Origin: Streptomyces sp. RPT161
Lineage (GTDB): Bacteria; Actinomycetota; Actinomycetes; Streptomycetales; Streptomycetaceae
NCBI RefSeq assembly: GCF_027533845.1
Contig: NZ_JAPZVN010000001.1
Location: forward strand, 744,001 to 808,000
Length of the DNA stretch: 64,000 bases
Reading direction: 5' to 3'
In this document: piece by piece, positions 8,430 through 15,738 of the stretch
How the letters are laid out: every line of letters begins with the position of its first letter
Position numbering within the stretch: position 1 is the first letter of the stretch
Program-made: the position numbers and the translations under genes
The notes under the pieces: generated by a model
The model's input: the letters and a program-made list of their open reading frames with translations, nothing else
Database searches by the model: none
Told to the model about the DNA's origin: nothing

Positions 8430-8475
8430 CAGGCGCCCCGGACCGGTATCGGTCCGGGGCGCCTGTCGTTTCCGT
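8430..8475 (+). terminator. Attenuator terminator, with competing antiterminator, ahead of chorismate mutase
   Basis: A perfect 16-bp stem (8430-8445 with 8450-8465; right arm CGGTCCGGGGCGCCTG) closes a GTAT loop and is followed by TCGTTTCCGT. An alternative pairing is available: CTGGTCCGG at 8382-8390, inside the leader peptide and spanning its Trp codon, can pair with CCGGACCGG at 8438-8446 (one G-U), which would break the terminator. A ribosome held at the Phe codons would leave 8382-8390 free. The hairpin lies 57 bases before the chorismate mutase start. Confidence 0.75.
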
Positions 8476-8521
8476 ACCGTTCCGAAACCGTCGGGGCAGC
8501 GACCCGGGAGGTAGTACGGAC

Positions 8522-8806
8522 ATGAGCACGAGCGCAGTGGACACCGGTGCGGGCAGCGCCGACGCGGCGTCGCTGATCAGCGACGCGCGGCAGCGGATCG
8601 ACGACCTGGACCAGCGCATCATCGGCCTGCTGGCCGAGCGCGTCACGGTCTCGGAGCAGATCCAACGCGAGCGGATCGCCTCCGGCGGGCGGCGGGTGCA
8701 CCTGTCTCGCGAGATGGAGGTCATCAACCGCTACAACGGGGAGCTGGGCAGGCAAGGCACCGCTTTGGCCATGACGGTCCTCGCCCTGTGCAGGGGGCAA
8801 CTCTGA
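8522..8806 (+). CDS. Chorismate mutase (AroQ type)
   Basis: A 94-aa all-helical chorismate mutase that converts chorismate to prephenate, the branch point to phenylalanine and tyrosine. The family pattern is visible: RQRIDDLDQRIIGLLAERV (helix 1 with the active-site Arg and Asp), then the segment SEQIQRERIASGG and the SREMEVINRY helix. The length matches monofunctional AroQ enzymes of Streptomyces. ATG 8522 is preceded by GGGAGG at 8506-8511. Expression is probably controlled by the leader peptide and hairpin immediately upstream, which fits the enzyme's role. Divergent from guaA. Confidence 0.93.
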   Translation: MSTSAVDTGAGSADAASLISDARQRIDDLDQRIIGLLAERVTVSEQIQRERIASGGRRVHLSREMEVINRYNGELGRQGTALAMTVLALCRGQL

Positions 8807-9225
8807 GGCCGCGTCGGGGTTTGGCCGCCCGCCTTCTTCTCTGAAGCTCCCCCGACCCGGGACGAGCCGTGCGCGACGCCGGGCGAAGGCCCTGGGCGAA
8901 CGCGTGTGACGGTGGGAGGAAGGCGGGCGCGGCGGCGCGCGGACGGCGCACACGGGCGCACCCGGGAGGCACGCCGCGGAAGGCCGCGCCAGCAGCCTTC
9001 CGGACATCACCCGTACGGCGCGTGACCAGGCAGGTGGCGGTTCGTTGGACCCGGTGTCCGTTCCAGCCAGGTGCGGTCGGGAGTAGTGATTACCACGCGT
9101 GGAGACCGCCCAGACGCAGCTGGGTGGATTCACCGGGGCGATGAGGCGTGCCTGGTCGCACGTCGTGGGACCTCGCCCTGGTTAACAGGTGACCGGTCAG
9201 CAGGGGACAGCAGCCCGGTCGCCCG

Positions 9226-9310
9226 ACTGAAAAACAGGCGGTCGGTCCTGGGGACGCTTGGGGCCGACCGCTCTGCGAAGCGGCGAAGAAACGCTCCGCG
9301 AGGCGGTACG
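9226..9310 (-). ncRNA. Candidate small RNA with intrinsic terminator
   Basis: On the - strand, TAGGGT (9322-9317) could serve as a -10 element. The transcript from about 9310 would contain a small hairpin (CCGCT/AGCGG, 9268-9283) and then an 8-bp stem (GCGGTCGG with CCGACCGC, 9271-9238) whose 18-nt loop holds two C-runs, followed by CTGTTTTTCAG. A U-rich intrinsic terminator in a gene-free region implies a transcript ending there, and no - strand gene lies upstream. Existence and start are inferred. Confidence 0.4.
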
Positions 9311-9337
9311 CGATGCACCCTACCGCAAGCGACCCGC

Positions 9338-9353
9338 TGTGACGTTGATCACC
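9338..9353. promoter_or_regulatory. Crp/FNR-like palindrome
   Basis: TGTGACGTTGATCACC matches the TGTGA-N6-TCAC core recognised by Crp proteins of actinobacteria and enterobacteria. It lies 202 bases upstream of the LAHTG surface protein start and just upstream of the candidate - strand small RNA promoter. Binding is inferred only from the motif. Confidence 0.45.
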
Positions 9354-9554
9354 GAAAAACCAGCGCGGGCGTGGGCAACTGCCCGAATTCAATGGTTTGA
9401 GCCGTGCGCCGCACAGAAGCGTCTCTGTGGCGGCTGTGAAGACACCGGCCACACAGCCTCCACACGGCTTTACGATCAGCGCCTGCCGCACCGCGAGCCG
9501 CCCCCCCACCACCGCGACGGCCTCTCATCTTTTTCTGACCTAGAAGAGGTCTCA

Positions 9555-10550
9555 ATGAAGCTTCGCCGCGCCTTGGCCGCGGTCGCCACGACCGCAGCCA
9601 TCGCCCCCGCCGCGCTGCTGAGCGCACCGAGCGCGTTCGCCGCGGACGCCGCCGCGCCCGTCCCCAGCGCCGCCACTGGCGCCCCCTCGGCCGCCCCCGC
9701 GCCGTCTGCCTCCGCCACCGCGTCGGCCGCCGCGCCCAGTCCGAACACCCCGGCCGCCCACACCGGCACCACGCCGAGCCTGCCGCCGACCGCCACGCCC
9801 AGCGCGCCCGGCGTCTGCGTCGTGCAGAACCCCGGGTACAAGGCCGCCGTCCGCACCGCGATCAGCGGCCTGCCCGGCAGGATCGCCCGGGGCAGCGGCT
9901 GGCACGGCTTCACGCTGTCGGTGGACAACCCGACGTCGGCCAGCGTCACGCGGATCAACCTGTTCGCGGGCGTCGGCCCGGCCGCCAAGCAGGCCCAGGC
10001 GTTCGCCACCAGCCAGGTGGAGTTGCAGGCGTACCACCCGAAGACCAAGCAGTGGCTGGACGTCACAGACGGCTCCGGTCGCTCCGTCGGCTACTTCGGC
10101 TGGGGCATGCTGCCCGCCCGCACCCACTTCGACGTGCCGATGCGCATCGAGGTCAAGAAGAACGCCCCGATCGGCAACGGGCTGACCCTCGGCGCCGGGT
10201 TCTACCTCGACAAGCAGTACGACTGCGTGGCGGCCAGCGCCGCCGCCTACCGGATCCAGATCGTGGCGCCGGGCACCCGGACCACCGGTTCCGTGCCTCA
10301 GCCGCAGACCGGCGGCGAGGCCCCGGTCCCGGCCCCCAAGACCGCACCGGACAGCGCCCAGAAGGCCAGCGCCAACGAGGTCGTGCCCGCCTCGGCGACG
10401 TCCACCGACAGCGCGACCGGCGGCACGCTGGCGCACACCGGTGCGTCGTCCGCGCTGCCCGCCATCGCCGGAGCCGGTGCCGCCGCGGTGGTGCTCGGCG
10501 GCGGCGCGGTGTTCCTCGTACGGCGCCGCAAGGGCGGTTCCGCCGCCTGA
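9555..10550 (+). CDS. Secreted LAHTG-anchored cell-surface protein, unknown function
   Basis: A 331-aa exported protein. A signal peptide (MKLRRALAAVATTAAIAPAA, cleavage near AFA-AD) is followed by a low-complexity Ala/Pro/Ser region (about residues 30-90), a folded domain with two cysteines (about 95-240), and a C-terminal sorting signal: LAHTG, a hydrophobic helix and RRRKGG. LAxTG is the motif recognised by class E sortases in Streptomyces, so the protein should be linked to peptidoglycan. No sortase gene is nearby. The folded domain (with PTSASVTRINLF and WGMLPARTHFDVPMR) resembles no family I can name. ATG 9555 follows GAAGAGG. Confidence 0.85.
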   Translation: MKLRRALAAVATTAAIAPAALLSAPSAFAADAAAPVPSAATGAPSAAPAPSASATASAAAPSPNTPAAHTGTTPSLPPTATPSAPGVCVVQNPGYKAAVRTAISGLPGRIARGSGWHGFTLSVDNPTSASVTRINLFAGVGPAAKQAQAFATSQVELQAYHPKTKQWLDVTDGSGRSVGYFGWGMLPARTHFDVPMRIEVKKNAPIGNGLTLGAGFYLDKQYDCVAASAAAYRIQIVAPGTRTTGSVPQPQTGGEAPVPAPKTAPDSAQKASANEVVPASATSTDSATGGTLAHTGASSALPAIAGAGAAAVVLGGGAVFLVRRRKGGSAA

Positions 10551-10616
10551 CGGCCGCGCAAGGCCGCACCAGAAGGACCCCGGGACCCGCGCCACGGCGC
10601 GGGTCCCGGTCGCGTC

Positions 10617-12383
10617 TCAGGCCCTCGGCGGCACCTTCGGCACCGGCAGCACCAGCGCCGCGAACGCGTCCTTGGGCACCGCCGGTCGCCGCGGCTCCAC
10701 CGGTGAGACCCGCGCATACCCCTCGCCCTGCGCCGGACGCGGGTCGGTCTCGCCCTTGTTGGGCCACAGCGACATCGCGCGCTCGGCCTGTGCGGTGATG
10801 GTCAGCGAGGGGTTGACGCCCAGGTTCGCGGAGACCGCCGAGCCGTCCACCACATGGATGCCCGGATAGCCGTGCAGCCGGTGGTACGGGTCGATCACGC
10901 CGTGTTCCGGATCCTCGCCGATCGGACAGCCGCCGAGGAAGTGCGCGGTCATCGGCACATCCATGATCTCGCCGACGCTGCTGCCCGCGAAGCCGTTGAT
11001 CTGCTCGGCCAGCACCCGGGCCGCCTGCGCGCCCTCGGGTATGTACGTGGGGTTGGGCGTGCCATGTCCCTGGCGGGCCGTCAACAAGCCCTTGCCCAGC
11101 CCCTTGCGCTTCCGGTACGTGGTCAGGGAGTTGTCGTGGGTCTGCATCACCAGGCCGATGATGGTCCGCTCCGACCAGCGGCGGTTGGACAGCGAACGCG
11201 CCGTCAGCGTCGGGTGTTTGACGCTGTTGGCCAGATAGGACAGCCAGCGCGGCAGGCGTCCGCCGTACGGCACCTGGAGCACGGACAGCGCGCCCATCGC
11301 GTTGGAACCCCTGCCGTAGCGGACGGGTTCGATGTGCGTGGTGTCGTTGGGGTGGATCGAGGAGGTGATGGCCACCCCCCGGGTGAAGTCCGCGCGCTCG
11401 CCACCGTGTGTGGCGCGGTATCGGCGGTCGGTGGTCTGCGCGCCGACCAGCGCCTCGGAGTTGGTCCGGGTCAGCTCGCCCAACCTCGCTGACATCCGGG
11501 GCAGTTCACCGCGGTCGCGCATGGCGTGCAGCAGGGTCTGGGTGCCGTAGGTGCCCGCGGCCAGCACGACGTGCGGGGCGCGCAGCACCTTCGGGGCGGT
11601 CCTGCGCCGGCCGGTCGGTACGGTGGCGACCCGGTAGCCGCCGTGCTCGGGGTCCTCGGCCAGGCCGACCACGGTGGTCATGGGGTGGATGACGGCACCG
11701 GCCCTCTCGGCCAGGTAGAGGTAGTTCTCGGTGAGCATGTTCTTGGCGCCGTGCCGGCAGCCGGTCATGCACTCGCCGCACTCCACGCACGCCCGGCGGG
11801 ACGGTCCGGCGCCGCCGAAGTACGGGTCGGGGACCTCGGTGCCCGGTGGCACCTTCGCCGATCCCCCGGCGTCCTCGCCGTCCCCGAAGAACACGCCGAC
11901 CGGCGCCATGTGGAAGGTGTCCGCCACGCCCATCTCCTCGGCGGTGGCCTTCAGATGGACGTCGGAGGGGGTGAGCGTGGGGTTCAGCCGTACCCCCAGC
12001 ATCTTCCTGGCCTGCTCGTAGTACGGCGCCAGCTCCTCCCGCCAGTCGGTGATGTGGCCCCACTGGCGGTCGGTGAAGAACGGCTCCGGCGGTACGTAGA
12101 GGGTGTTGGCGTAGTTGAGCGAGCCGCCGCCGACCCCGGCGCCCGCCAGCACCAGGACGCTGCCCAGCAGATGGATGCGCTGGATGCCGTAGAGGCCGAG
12201 GGCGGGCGCCCACAGGTAGTCGCGCACCGCCCACGAGGTCTTGGGCAACGTCTCCCGGGTAAACCTCCGCCCCGCCTCCAACACCCCCACCCGGTACCCC
12301 TTCTCCGTCAGCCGCAGGGCGGCCACGGATCCGCCGAACCCGGATCCGACCACGATCACGTCGTAGGGGTACTCCTGATCCAC
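10617..12383 (-). CDS. GMC-family FAD oxidoreductase (cholesterol-oxidase-like)
   Basis: A 588-aa flavoprotein. The N-terminal Rossmann motif VVGSGFGGSVAALRL (about residues 11-25) binds FAD, and GAGVGGGSLNYANTL (about 81-95) and the C-terminal catalytic-site region MTAHFLGGCPIG ... NPSLTITA fit GMC enzymes that oxidise alcohols, including sterols. A cysteine cluster, C-x2-C-x2-C-x3-C (CVECGECMTGC), is of the spacing seen in iron-sulfur proteins and recurs in this GMC subgroup. GTG 12383 is preceded by AAAGGA. It lies 78 bases after the succinic-semialdehyde dehydrogenase gene on the same strand, so co-transcription is possible. The substrate is unknown. Confidence 0.88.
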   Translation of the reverse strand: MDQEYPYDVIVVGSGFGGSVAALRLTEKGYRVGVLEAGRRFTRETLPKTSWAVRDYLWAPALGLYGIQRIHLLGSVLVLAGAGVGGGSLNYANTLYVPPEPFFTDRQWGHITDWREELAPYYEQARKMLGVRLNPTLTPSDVHLKATAEEMGVADTFHMAPVGVFFGDGEDAGGSAKVPPGTEVPDPYFGGAGPSRRACVECGECMTGCRHGAKNMLTENYLYLAERAGAVIHPMTTVVGLAEDPEHGGYRVATVPTGRRRTAPKVLRAPHVVLAAGTYGTQTLLHAMRDRGELPRMSARLGELTRTNSEALVGAQTTDRRYRATHGGERADFTRGVAITSSIHPNDTTHIEPVRYGRGSNAMGALSVLQVPYGGRLPRWLSYLANSVKHPTLTARSLSNRRWSERTIIGLVMQTHDNSLTTYRKRKGLGKGLLTARQGHGTPNPTYIPEGAQAARVLAEQINGFAGSSVGEIMDVPMTAHFLGGCPIGEDPEHGVIDPYHRLHGYPGIHVVDGSAVSANLGVNPSLTITAQAERAMSLWPNKGETDPRPAQGEGYARVSPVEPRRPAVPKDAFAALVLPVPKVPPRA

Positions 12384-12432
12384 GCGAAGTCCTTTCGTCG
12401 AACGGCGGGTTGGGGGCCGCGAGCGGTGGTCC

Positions 12433-12460
12433 GGGGGGGGGCCGAAGACCCCCGGGGGGG
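12433..12460 (-). repeat. Two G-homopolymer runs with UUCG-capped hairpin between two genes
   Basis: Runs of nine G (12433-12441) and seven G (12454-12460) flank GAAGACC. On the - strand transcript they form an imperfect GC stem with a cUUCGg tetraloop, directly after the succinic-semialdehyde dehydrogenase stop codon. It may act as a processing or weak termination signal; long homopolymers are also prone to length change and sequencing error. Confidence 0.5.
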
Positions 12461-12461
12461 A

Positions 12462-14093
12462 TCAGCGGAAGTGCAGGCGCTTGAGCGCCTTCAGGCTGCG
12501 GGTCATGAAGGCCGCGTACGCCTCGTCGTTCATGCCGAACGAGGGGGCCATGGGCAGGATGCGCTGGGTGGCCACCGTCTGCGGCTCGGTGTACTTGAGG
12601 ATGCCCTCGGAGCCGTGCCTGCGGCCCAGGCCGGAGTCCTTCATGCCGCCCATCGGGGACTGCACACTGCCGTACGCCGCCGCGTAGCCCTCGTTGACGT
12701 TGACCGTCCCGGCGCGCAGGCGCGCGGCGACCGCGCGGCCACGGCGGGCGTCCCTGGTCCAGACGCTGGCGTTGAGGCCGTACGGCGTGGCGTTGGCGCG
12801 GGCGATCGCGTCGTCCTCGTCGTCGAAGCGGTAGACGGACACGACCGGGCCGAACGTCTCCTCGGTGCACACCGCCATCGGCGGCTGGACACCGTCCAGG
12901 ATGGTCGGCTCGTAGAACAACGGGCCGATGTCGGGGCGGGCGCGACCGCCCGCGAGCACCGCGGCGCCCTTGCTGACCGCCTCCTCGACGTGCCGGGTGA
13001 CCGTCTCCAACTGCCGCTGTCCGACCAGCGATCCCATGTCCGCGCCGTAGGCCAGCCCCTTGCCGAGGCGCAACGCGCGGGTGCGCGCGGCGAACCGCTC
13101 AAGGAACGGCTCGGCGACCGAGGAGTGCACGTACAACCGCTCGATGGATATGCACAGTTGTCCCGCCGACGCGAAGCACGCGCGGACCGCGCCCTCGGCG
13201 GCCTTGTCGAGGTCGGCGTCGCGCAGCACCAACATGGCGTTCTTGCCGCCGAGTTCGAGCGAGCAGCCGATCAGCCGGGCCGCCGCGCGCTGGGCGACGT
13301 CGCGGCCGGTGCGGGTGGAGCCGGTGAAGGAGACGTAGTCGGCGTGCTCCACCACGGCCGGGCCGACCACCGGCCCCTCGCCGATCACCACCTGCCAGAC
13401 GGCGGGCGGCAGTCCGGCCTCGATGAGCTGCTCGCGCGCCCACAGCGCGGTCAGCGCGGTTTCCGTGTCGGGCTTCATCACGACCGCGTTACCGGCCACG
13501 AAGGCGGGCAGCGCGTCGCCGACGGACAGCTCGAACGGGTAGTTCCAGGGCGCGATCTGGCCCACCACACCGCGTGGTTGGCGCAGCTCGCTGACCTTGG
13601 TGAGGGCGGGCACGACGCCGGTGTGCCGCCTGGGGCGCAGATAGGCGGGCGCCTTGCGGCCGTAGTGCCGGGCGGCGACGGCGACGGCCTGCACCTCCTC
13701 GTGGGCGTGCAGCCGGGACTTGCCGGTCTCCACCTGGATGAGGTCGAGCACCTCGGACTGCCGCCGCAGCACGAGGTCGTGGAAGCGCAGCAGCACGGCC
13801 GCGCGCTGCCGCACCGGTACGGCGGCCCAGGCGCGCTGCGCCTCGCGGGCCGCCTCGAAGGCGCCGGTGATGTCCTCGGGGCCCGACTCCGGCAGTTCGG
13901 CGAGCCGCTCGCCGGTGAAGGGGGTGTGGTTGGCCGTGCGGCCGCTGCCCGCGACACCCCGGGTGAGCCGGGTGACCAGTTCGGCGGTGACCACATCGCC
14001 CGGCCCGCGGGTGCCCTCGGGGGCGACCGGGTTGCCGGATGTCTGCTGAGGCGTCTGTTGAGGCTTCGCGGAAATCTCCTGCGCGTCCGTCAT
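12462..14093 (-). CDS. gabD2: NAD(P)-dependent succinic-semialdehyde dehydrogenase
   Basis: A 543-aa aldehyde dehydrogenase that oxidises succinic semialdehyde to succinate, the last step of GABA use. The catalytic signature is visible: LELGGKNAML (active-site Glu) and SAGQLCISIERLYVH (nucleophile Cys), with NAD-binding FTGSTRTG upstream and VCTEETFGPVVSVYRF and NEGYAAAYGSVQSPMGG at the C-terminal end. The frame is open to 14258, but ATG 14093 fits the family length. No GABA transaminase lies beside it; the following gene is a GMC oxidoreductase. The precise aldehyde is an inference from family resemblance. Confidence 0.9.
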   Translation of the reverse strand: MTDAQEISAKPQQTPQQTSGNPVAPEGTRGPGDVVTAELVTRLTRGVAGSGRTANHTPFTGERLAELPESGPEDITGAFEAAREAQRAWAAVPVRQRAAVLLRFHDLVLRRQSEVLDLIQVETGKSRLHAHEEVQAVAVAARHYGRKAPAYLRPRRHTGVVPALTKVSELRQPRGVVGQIAPWNYPFELSVGDALPAFVAGNAVVMKPDTETALTALWAREQLIEAGLPPAVWQVVIGEGPVVGPAVVEHADYVSFTGSTRTGRDVAQRAAARLIGCSLELGGKNAMLVLRDADLDKAAEGAVRACFASAGQLCISIERLYVHSSVAEPFLERFAARTRALRLGKGLAYGADMGSLVGQRQLETVTRHVEEAVSKGAAVLAGGRARPDIGPLFYEPTILDGVQPPMAVCTEETFGPVVSVYRFDDEDDAIARANATPYGLNASVWTRDARRGRAVAARLRAGTVNVNEGYAAAYGSVQSPMGGMKDSGLGRRHGSEGILKYTEPQTVATQRILPMAPSFGMNDEAYAAFMTRSLKALKRLHFR

Positions 14094-14260
14094 GCCACGC
14101 GAGGTTACGGCTCCCGCCGGGTTTTGTGTACCCGGCAGTAACCCGATTTTGCCTGCCGGGTGCACGGGGCCTGCCTCCGGCAGACGATCCCGCCGCGACG
14201 GGGAGCACGCCCCACGGCGCGGCCACGGCGGTGTCCGGACGAACCGCGACCCGCCCACAG

Positions 14261-15661
14261 CTACTTGATCTGGCGCAACGCGTCCCCGATCGCCCGGTGG
14301 AACGTCGGATACGCCCAGATCTGCTCCCGCAGAACCGCAAGTGGGACGCGACCGTGCACGGCGACCGACAGGGCGCCCAGCACCTCACCGCCGTACGGAC
14401 CGGCGGTCGTGCCGCCGACCAGCACACCGCTGAGCATGTCCGCGACCAGCTTGACGAAGCCGTCGTTGCCGATCTGGTGGGTGGTGCCGCGGGCGCTGGT
14501 CGACAGGTCCACCAGCCCGGTGCGCACCGCCAGGCCCCGCTCACGGGCCTCCCACTCGGTCAGCCCGACCGCACCGATCTCCGGGTCGGTGAACGTCACC
14601 CGCGGTACCGCGTGGTAGGCGGCGGGTGGACCGCCCTCGCCCAGGATTCCGCGCACCACCACGTCCGCCTGGTACATCGACACATGGGTGTAGGCGCCCT
14701 TGCCGGTGACATCGCCCAGCGCCCAGATGCCGGGCCGTCCGCTGACGGGCGGCGCCACCCGCAGCCGCTCGTCGACCGGGAGCGCGGGCGCCTCGGCGTC
14801 CACGTCGACGGCGAGCGCGCCCACCTTCGCCAGATCGCTGCGCCGTCCCGTCGCCACCAGCAGCCGCTCGGCGACCAGCCGTTCACCGCGGTCGCAGTAC
14901 AACGTGAAACCGGCGCCCTCCTCGTGGTCGACCGCGCCGACCCGGGCGCTGGTGTGCACCTCGATGCCGTTGTCGGTGAGTACCTTCAGCAGCAGCTCGT
15001 GCGCCTCCGGCTCCTCGCGCGGCAGCAGCCGCTGCATGCCCTCGACCACGGTGACCGCGGTGCCGAAACGGCAGAAGACCTGGCCGAGTTCGAGCCCGAT
15101 CGACCCGCCGCCGATCACCAGCAGCGAACCCGGTACCTCCTCCGCCCGTATCGCCTCCCGGTTGGTCCAGTACGGCGTCCTGGCCAGCCCCGGGATCGGC
15201 GGTACGGCGGGCTCGCTGCCGACCGCCAGCACCACCGCCTGCCGGGCCCGCACCGCGGTCTCGTTGCCGTCCACGTCCGCGACCGTCACCTCGTCCCTGG
15301 CGGTCAGCCGCCCGGTGCCGCGCAGGAACCGCACACCGCGACCGATCAGCCGTTCCACGGCGATCTTGTCGTCCCAGTCGGCGGTGGCCTTGCGTACCGC
15401 CCGGGTCACCGGCCGCCATTCCGGGTGCACCATCGCGGTGCCGGCGTGCCCGGTGATCCGCCGCCCCTCGGCCAGCAGCCCGGCCGAGCGCACCATGATC
15501 TTGGACGGAATACAGCCGTAGTACGGGCACTCGCCCCCCACAAGGCCCTCTTCCACCCCCACCACGTCGAGCCCCGCCTCGGCCAGCCGTCCGGCCGCCT
15601 CCTCCCCGCCGGGGCCGAGCCCCACGACGACGACATCGGCGGTGTCCGCGCGGACAGCCAT
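14261..15661 (-). CDS. FAD/NAD-dependent pyridine nucleotide-disulfide oxidoreductase
   Basis: A 466-aa flavoprotein of the dihydrolipoamide dehydrogenase/mercuric reductase family. FAD-binding VVVGLGPGGEEAAG is at the N-terminus, the redox-active pair in GECPYYGCIPSK (about residues 42-53) keeps the C-x4-C spacing, the NAD-binding GGGSIGLELGQVF is central, and the second FAD motif is WALGDVTG. The C-terminal dimerisation domain has a His-containing TFHRAIGDALRQI end but lacks the extra Cys pair of MerA, so mercury reduction is unlikely. ATG 15661 has GGAGG ahead; the longer frame lacks this. The electron acceptor is unknown. It follows the hydrolase gene on the same strand. Confidence 0.9.
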   Translation of the reverse strand: MAVRADTADVVVVGLGPGGEEAAGRLAEAGLDVVGVEEGLVGGECPYYGCIPSKIMVRSAGLLAEGRRITGHAGTAMVHPEWRPVTRAVRKATADWDDKIAVERLIGRGVRFLRGTGRLTARDEVTVADVDGNETAVRARQAVVLAVGSEPAVPPIPGLARTPYWTNREAIRAEEVPGSLLVIGGGSIGLELGQVFCRFGTAVTVVEGMQRLLPREEPEAHELLLKVLTDNGIEVHTSARVGAVDHEEGAGFTLYCDRGERLVAERLLVATGRRSDLAKVGALAVDVDAEAPALPVDERLRVAPPVSGRPGIWALGDVTGKGAYTHVSMYQADVVVRGILGEGGPPAAYHAVPRVTFTDPEIGAVGLTEWEARERGLAVRTGLVDLSTSARGTTHQIGNDGFVKLVADMLSGVLVGGTTAGPYGGEVLGALSVAVHGRVPLAVLREQIWAYPTFHRAIGDALRQIK

Positions 15662-15738
15662 GGGGTCCTCCTCGCGTACGGGATGCGAACGGTTGGAGTC
15701 TCCTTCCACGGTACGCGCGCCAGGGACCGTATGCCCGG

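Larger units (their letters stand above)
8807..9554. other. 748-bp gene-free region between chorismate mutase and the LAHTG protein gene
   Basis: No frame on either strand has plausible coding character here. The right half (about 9220-9355) holds several small hairpins, a - strand intrinsic terminator and a Crp-like palindrome, described separately. The left half (8807-9200) shows nothing recognisable. The last 100 bases contain the 5' untranslated region of the downstream surface protein, including a C-run at 9502-9508. Confidence 0.6.

Noticed and set aside
9100-9350. A c-di-AMP (ydaO-type) riboswitch upstream of the LAHTG surface protein
   Set aside because: Such riboswitches precede some Streptomyces cell-wall genes and this region has several hairpins, but I could not find the conserved ydaO core segments. 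An Infernal search with the ydaO-yuaA model would settle it.
11526-14141. 871-aa + strand open frame opposite the GMC oxidoreductase and aldehyde dehydrogenase
   Set aside because: Shadow frame; the - strand proteins have intact catalytic motifs and codon bias.
14261-15661. Mercuric reductase assignment for the FAD oxidoreductase
   Set aside because: The redox pair is present, but the C-terminal vicinal cysteines needed to bind mercury are absent and no mer genes are adjacent.
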